Part shown: one piece after another, positions 7,411-10,486 of the stretch
Layout of the letters: every line of letters starts with the position of its first letter
Numbering within the stretch: position 1 is the stretch's first letter
Assembly (NCBI GenBank): GCA_030598525.1
Contig: JAUVPT010000040.1
Span: forward strand, 1 to 10,486
Source of the DNA: Gemmatimonadota bacterium
GTDB lineage: Bacteria > Gemmatimonadota > Gemmatimonadetes > Palauibacterales > Palauibacteraceae
Direction: 5' to 3'
Length of the DNA: 10,486 nt
Position numbers and translations under genes: made by a program
The notes under the pieces: model-generated
What the model was told of the DNA's origin: nothing
The model's database searches: none
Seen by the model: the letters and a program-made list of their open reading frames with translations, nothing else

Positions 7411-7427
7411 GGCCGGTGAGACCGGCC
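7411..7427 (+). terminator. Hairpin at 3' end of the RNA candidate
   Basis: GGCCGGT (7411-7417) and ACCGGCC (7421-7427) form a perfect seven-pair, GC-rich stem with a GAG loop. It begins 2 nt after the closing stem of the structured RNA. The tail is GATCGACAAC, without a T-run, so it is at best a weak intrinsic terminator, or a pause or processing signal. If it does not terminate, the transcript continues into the M23 gene 33 nt further on. Confidence 0.4.
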
Positions 7428-7459
7428 GATCGACAACAGATATCAGGGTACGGAAAAAT

Positions 7460-8434
7460 ATGTCGTCACACGGATCCGCCGGTACCGGGCACGAGAGACC
7501 TGCCCACTGGACGGTCCAGATCATGCCCGATAGCGGTGGACGCATCCGCACGGTGCGCATTTCGCGCCGTGTCGTGCGCCTGGCCGTCGTGGCGGCCGTC
7601 ACATTCGGGCTCGTAATGGCCACGTTCATCGTAAGCCTCGGCCTCGACGGGGCCCGTGAAGCGGAGCTCGTTCGACTCCGGATTGAAAACCGGCACCTGA
7701 CCCAGAACCTCGGCAAGGTCGAGAACCAGGTCGGTGCGCTGACCAGCACGGTGGACGATCTGTCCGAACAGGAGCAGAAGTTTCGCCTCCTGGCCGGTCT
7801 CCCGGATCTGGGTGACGAAGTTCGCGCCGTCGGCGTCGGGGGGCCGCTTCCGGAAGCCGCCGAGAGAGAAGAGTTCCTCACCGCATCGCCCCAGCTGGCC
7901 GAGCGCACGTACGCCACGGCCTACGATGCCGACTTGCTGATGCGCCGGTTGGACCTCCTGGGCAGCTCCATCGACGAAGCCATGGATTCGGTCGAGATGC
8001 ATCGCCAGGTCTTCCTTGCCCGGCCGTCGATCCGGCCCGTGCAGGCCGACGAATCGTGGATCAGCTCCAGCTTCAGCCAGAGCCGGATGCACCCCGTTCT
8101 TCAGTACAATCGGCCGCACCCCGGACTCGACATCTCCGCGTTGGCAGGGACGCCGATCCTTGCGACGGCGGCGGGCACGGTGACATACGCTGGCACGAAG
8201 TCCGGCTACGGTAAGACGGTCGAGATCGACCACGGATTCGGCTACAAGACGCGCTACGCGCACGCCGGCAGCATCCAGGTGAAGCGTGGCCAGCGTGTGA
8301 GCCGGGGCGACTTACTGGGCGAGGTCGGAAAGACGGGGTTGGCGACGGCGCCGCACCTCCACTACGAGGTGTTGATCGACGGCCGGCAGGTGAACCCGCG
8401 TAAATACCTGCTCGACGACATCGTATACGAGTGA
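7460..8434 (+). CDS. Membrane-anchored M23 (LytM-type) metallopeptidase
   Basis: M23 peptidases cut peptide cross-links of murein or, when degenerate, activate amidases. This 324-aa protein has a short cytoplasmic N-terminus, one membrane segment (about 39-62, VRLAVVAAVTFGLVMATFIVSL) and a coiled-coil (about 64-108), placing the rest in the periplasm. The C-terminal domain (about 198-320) has intact zinc and catalytic residues: H220 and D224 in HPGLD, H268 in YAHAG, and H299/H301 in HLHYEV. An active enzyme is therefore likely. The sequence WTVQIMPDSGGRIRTVRISRR (17-37) before the membrane segment is a recurrent N-terminal pattern among M23 proteins of Gemmatimonadota-like and deltaproteobacterial genomes, often near bactofilin genes; none is visible here. 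The ATG has only a poor ribosome-binding site (AGGG, 11 nt upstream). The gene seems to be read from the promoter at 7223 and ends at the terminator at 8484. Confidence 0.9.
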   Translation: MSSHGSAGTGHERPAHWTVQIMPDSGGRIRTVRISRRVVRLAVVAAVTFGLVMATFIVSLGLDGAREAELVRLRIENRHLTQNLGKVENQVGALTSTVDDLSEQEQKFRLLAGLPDLGDEVRAVGVGGPLPEAAEREEFLTASPQLAERTYATAYDADLLMRRLDLLGSSIDEAMDSVEMHRQVFLARPSIRPVQADESWISSSFSQSRMHPVLQYNRPHPGLDISALAGTPILATAAGTVTYAGTKSGYGKTVEIDHGFGYKTRYAHAGSIQVKRGQRVSRGDLLGEVGKTGLATAPHLHYEVLIDGRQVNPRKYLLDDIVYE

Positions 8435-8483
8435 CGCGTGTGCGGCCCCGACGGGCCACTGCGCGGGTGACCTTGACGCACCG

Positions 8484-8517
8484 GGGGCCTTCCAATGGGA
8501 GGCCCCTCTCGTCGTCT
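8484..8517 (+). terminator. Intrinsic terminator after the M23 gene
   Basis: GGGGCCTTCC (8484-8493) and GGGAGGCCCC (8497-8506) pair over ten positions with one G-U, leaving an AAT loop. The tail TCTCGTCGTCT (8507-8517) is pyrimidine-rich but not a pure T-run, as is common in high-GC genomes. It lies 50 nt past the M23 stop and upstream of a new promoter, so it cleanly separates two transcription units. Confidence 0.75.
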
Positions 8518-8543
8518 GGGAAGCGGACGACGGGAGAATGTGT

Positions 8544-8572
8544 TTGAAAATCGACGAGGCGGCCGGTAGATT
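8544..8572 (+). promoter_or_regulatory. Promoter of the lipoprotein gene
   Basis: TTGAAA (8544-8549; five of six -35 consensus bases) is followed after 17 nt by TAGATT (8567-8572; four of six -10 bases). The start site would be near 8579, giving a leader of about 42 nt. It lies between a terminator and a gene with a good ribosome-binding site, so the gene probably has its own transcript. Confidence 0.65.
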
Positions 8573-8610
8573 TGCGGGTCGCGATGCGAAGACCACCGCT
8601 CATCCAACGT

Positions 8611-8623
8611 GGAGACACGGATG
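8611..8623 (+). promoter_or_regulatory. Ribosome-binding site deciding the lipoprotein start
   Basis: GGAG (8611-8614) stands 6 nt before the ATG at 8621. An in-frame GTG at 8609 would extend the protein by four residues but would overlap this site and has no ribosome-binding site of its own. The ATG is preferred. Confidence 0.8.
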
Positions 8624-9385
8624 CGAGGCAAGCGTAGTTCCTTTCTGATCATCGGCACCGCCGTCGCGCTCAGCGCGTGCGGGGGCTCCGACGTTACCGT
8701 GCAGGTCCTCGGAGAGGGTGCGGACGGCCCCAGCCCGCAGGCCAATCTCGAGGTCTTCTTCTACCCGTTCGATCGTGATTCGGTGTTCGACGCTCTCGAC
8801 GCGGAGGCCTCCACGCCGAAGCCGGAGATACCGGAGGAGATGCTGGCCACGTTCGCGCAGATTCGCTCCCTCCAGGAAGAGTGGCGCAGCAAGGAGGCGG
8901 AGTGGTCCGAGGCACGCGACCGGATGCAGACCCTGTCCGAAGAAATGCAGGGGATGGATCCGCGATCCCGGGGCACGCGTGAGTACATGTCCAAGTACGA
9001 GGAATTCCAACAGCTCGAGGGCAGCGAAGGTCGCCTGAACCGGGAGAAGCAGGCACTGTTCGAACAGTTCACCGCGATGCAGGACTCCGTCACGACGCAA
9101 GTGGACGATTTCAAGGCAGTGCGCGACACGTGGGAAGATGACGCGTACGCCGGGTACTTCGACGCCGAGCAGTCTCTGGTGATCGAATTGGGGCGGCAGG
9201 TCTTCGCGGACACGACGGGCGCGGACGGCTACGTCACGCAGGCCCTTCCGGCGGGAGACTGGTGGGTCAACGCGCGCATCAGGGTTCCGGTCGGTGAGTT
9301 CGTCTGGAATCTGAAGATTGATCCAACGCAAGTGGACACGCTTCGCCTCGACATTTCCAACGGCGGCGAACGCATTCGTCTCTGA
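8621..9385 (+). CDS. Lipoprotein of unknown function with split beta domain
   Basis: From the ATG it is 254 aa. The N-terminus is a lipoprotein signal: basic MRGKR, a hydrophobic stretch, then the lipobox LSAC with C20 as the lipidated residue, followed by Gly-Gly. Residues 25-60 (VTVQVLGEGADGPSPQANLEVFFYPFDRDSVFD) look like beta strands of a carboxypeptidase-regulatory or Ig-like domain. Residues about 70-185 are highly charged, Glu/Gln/Arg-rich and helical, likely a coiled-coil hairpin. Residues about 188-254 return to beta strands, with DGYVTQALPAGDWWVNARIRV (202-222) typical of such domains ('tunable by ... LPAG.WWV'). It probably sits in the periplasmic leaflet of the outer membrane. It has its own promoter and lies downstream of, but is not co-transcribed with, the M23 gene. 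I do not recognise a named family, and no enzyme motif is visible. Confidence 0.85.
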   Translation: MRGKRSSFLIIGTAVALSACGGSDVTVQVLGEGADGPSPQANLEVFFYPFDRDSVFDALDAEASTPKPEIPEEMLATFAQIRSLQEEWRSKEAEWSEARDRMQTLSEEMQGMDPRSRGTREYMSKYEEFQQLEGSEGRLNREKQALFEQFTAMQDSVTTQVDDFKAVRDTWEDDAYAGYFDAEQSLVIELGRQVFADTTGADGYVTQALPAGDWWVNARIRVPVGEFVWNLKIDPTQVDTLRLDISNGGERIRL

Positions 9386-9406
9386 ACCTGTGACGATCGT
9401 CGGACA

Positions 9407-9435
9407 CGGATGCGCGTGACCGCCACGCGCATCCG
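9407..9435. repeat. Perfect 11-bp hairpin after the lipoprotein gene
   Basis: CGGATGCGCGT (9407-9417) and ACGCGCATCCG (9425-9435) are exact reverse complements with a 7-nt loop, starting 21 nt past the stop codon. The stem is very stable but no T-run follows on either strand. It may be a U-less terminator, an mRNA 3' stabiliser, or a dispersed palindromic repeat. Confidence 0.75.
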
Positions 9436-9450
9436 CGTACCGGCGGACCC

Positions 9451-9481
9451 TCCGGCGCGGGCCGGACCCGGCCTCGCCGGA
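9451..9481 (+). terminator. Second GC-rich hairpin, possible terminator
   Basis: TCCGGCG (9451-9457) pairs with CGCCGGA (9475-9481); inside, GGCC pairs with GGCC across a small internal loop. The tail is only TTCC. Together with the hairpin at 9407 it probably ends the lipoprotein transcript before the next gene. No convincing promoter for the next gene was found in the 9386-9516 gap. Confidence 0.4.
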
Positions 9482-9516
9482 TTCCATGCCTCTGACCCTG
9501 GCGCAGGAATCACTCC

Positions 9517-10486
9517 ATGAACGCCCCGACGTCCGAATCGACCAGCGGCCTCGGCTTCGAGGTCGATCGCGACCACGTCGGCTGGCTGACCTTCGATCGC
9601 CCTGACTCGTCGGTGAACACGCTGACGCCCCTGTTGATGCAGGAGCTTGACGCGCTGCTGTCACAGCTCGAGTCGCGCATCGCGAATGGCCAGATACTCG
9701 CCCTGGTGATTCGAAGCGGGAAGGAAGGCTCTTTCTTTGCGGGCGCTGATGTCGAAGCGATCGCGGCCCTCTCCTCCGCTGCACAGGCCCGGGACGCGAG
9801 CGCCGAGGGGCAGCGTATCTTCCGGCGCATCGAGCGCCTGCGCGTTCCGACCATCGCGGCCGTTGACGGCGCGTGCATGGGAGGCGGCACCGAGCTCATC
9901 CTGCACTGCGACTATCGCGTCGCGTCCGACAGAAGTTCGACTTCCATAGGCCTCCCGGAGGTACGGCTGGGCATCCTGCCCGGGTTTGGCGGAACGGTCA
10001 AGCTGCCGCCCCTCGTGGGGATGCAGAACGCGCTGGGAATCATCCTGTCCGGAAAGCCGGTGCGTCCATCCCGCGCCAAACGGATCGGTCTCGTGGATCG
10101 GGTGGTACCGGCCGCTCGATTTACGGCCCTGGTGAGTGAGTTCGTGACCGAGGTCATCGGGGACCGGATCAAACGCTCCCCTCCGGCACTCGGGTTCGGC
10201 CAGCGCCTTCTGGAGAGGACCGGCCCGGGACGCCGGATCATGTTCGGTGCCGCACGCAAGCAGACCTCCACGGAAGTCGGGACGTTCTATCCGGCCCCAT
10301 TCAAGGCGATCGACGTCCTGGCCGGCGCGGTGAGCATGAAAGCGGACGACGCGTACGCCCTGGAGGCCGCGGCGCTGGGAGAGCTGGCCGTCACGCCCGA
10401 GTCCCGCAACCTCGTCCGCGTTTTTCGCCTGTCGCAGGCGGCCAGGAAGGCGCTGCCCCCGGATGTCATGCGAAGCAAACGCCCGG
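9517..10486 (+). CDS. fadJ: FadJ/FadB-type fatty-acid oxidation protein, 5' part
   Basis: The frame stays open to the window edge (323 codons), so the gene is cut off there. The visible part is an enoyl-CoA hydratase (crotonase) domain. It has the oxyanion-hole segment FFAGAD (73-78), the PTIAAVDGACMGGGTEL span (111-127) and GLPEVRLGILPGFGGT (145-160). The two catalytic glutamates of the FadB/FadJ family correspond to E126 and E148, and both are present. Residues 245-323 continue past a stand-alone hydratase's length and resemble the linker helix before the 3-hydroxyacyl-CoA dehydrogenase domain, so a bifunctional alpha subunit of about 700 aa is expected. It would catalyse hydration and oxidation steps of beta-oxidation, with a FadA/FadI thiolase probably encoded next to it. 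AGGA (9505-9508) stands 8 nt before the ATG, supporting the start. A single-domain hydratase is less likely. Confidence 0.85.
   Translation, partial: MNAPTSESTSGLGFEVDRDHVGWLTFDRPDSSVNTLTPLLMQELDALLSQLESRIANGQILALVIRSGKEGSFFAGADVEAIAALSSAAQARDASAEGQRIFRRIERLRVPTIAAVDGACMGGGTELILHCDYRVASDRSSTSIGLPEVRLGILPGFGGTVKLPPLVGMQNALGIILSGKPVRPSRAKRIGLVDRVVPAARFTALVSEFVTEVIGDRIKRSPPALGFGQRLLERTGPGRRIMFGAARKQTSTEVGTFYPAPFKAIDVLAGAVSMKADDAYALEAAALGELAVTPESRNLVRVFRLSQAARKALPPDVMRSKRP

Noticed and set aside
7259..7459. Known riboswitch (c-di-AMP ydaO type, c-di-GMP GEMM, cobalamin) or SRP RNA before the M23 gene
   Set aside because: None of the conserved core motifs of these classes could be recognised by eye, and the SRP GGTCAGGTCCGGAAGG-type core is absent. 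A covariance-model search would be more sensitive.
8473..8501. Promoter based on TTGACG at 8473-8478
   Set aside because: At 17-18 nt downstream there is only GC-rich terminator stem sequence (TGGGAG), with no -10-like element. The promoter at 8544-8572 is much better.
9486..9516. Earlier ATG at 9486 as the fadJ start
   Set aside because: It is 31 nt upstream of the ATG at 9517, so it is out of frame with fadJ.
8600..9784. 394-codon - strand frame opposite the lipoprotein and fadJ start
   Set aside because: It spans two well-supported + strand genes and the hairpin-rich gap between them. The + strand genes have promoter, ribosome-binding site and domain evidence; this frame has none.

Overview
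This is a high-GC bacterial window with seven genes, all on the + strand and tightly packed. The gene content, the M23 peptidase with a 'WTVQIMPDSGGRIRTVRISRR' type N-terminus, the unusual lipoprotein and the base composition suit Gemmatimonadota or a neighbouring group. That placement is inferred from general style and not from a diagnostic marker. Large reading frames on the - strand, including one of 816 codons opposite dnaE, are by-products of GC-rich codon use and are not genes.

Layout. Positions 1-192 are an upstream region with an AT-rich island, two inverted repeats and a possible sigma-70 type promoter. Then comes a four-gene cluster: dnaE (replicative DNA polymerase III alpha subunit, 193-3648), accA (acetyl-CoA carboxylase carboxyltransferase alpha, 3653-4606), a PSP1/RicT-family protein (4599-5648) and metG (methionyl-tRNA synthetase, 5686-7212). 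Gaps are 4 nt, an 8-nt overlap and 37 nt, so one transcript is likely. It joins replication, lipid synthesis, RNA/tRNA-maturation control and translation, all growth-linked functions.

The 247-nt gap 7213-7459 is the most unexplained part. A consensus -35 (TTGACA) begins 11 nt after the metG stop, and the following ~150 nt can fold into a long rod closed by its own 5' and 3' ends. It may be a separate stable RNA (6S-like is one possibility) or a structured leader of the next gene. That gene (7460-8434) encodes a membrane-anchored M23/LytM metallopeptidase with all zinc ligands, ending in a good hairpin terminator (8484-8506).

Next is a single-gene unit: promoter (8544-8572), ribosome-binding site and a lipoprotein of unknown function (8621-9385) in which a charged coiled-coil segment seems to split a beta-rich domain. 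Two hairpins (9407-9435, 9451-9481) separate it from a fadJ-type fatty-acid oxidation gene (from 9517) that runs off the right edge after its enoyl-CoA hydratase domain.

Most genes are ordinary housekeeping genes. Points worth a second look are the structured RNA, a Cys/His-rich insertion and a nucleotide-exact tandem repeat in the RicT-like protein, the intact PHP metal site of DnaE, and the split-domain lipoprotein.
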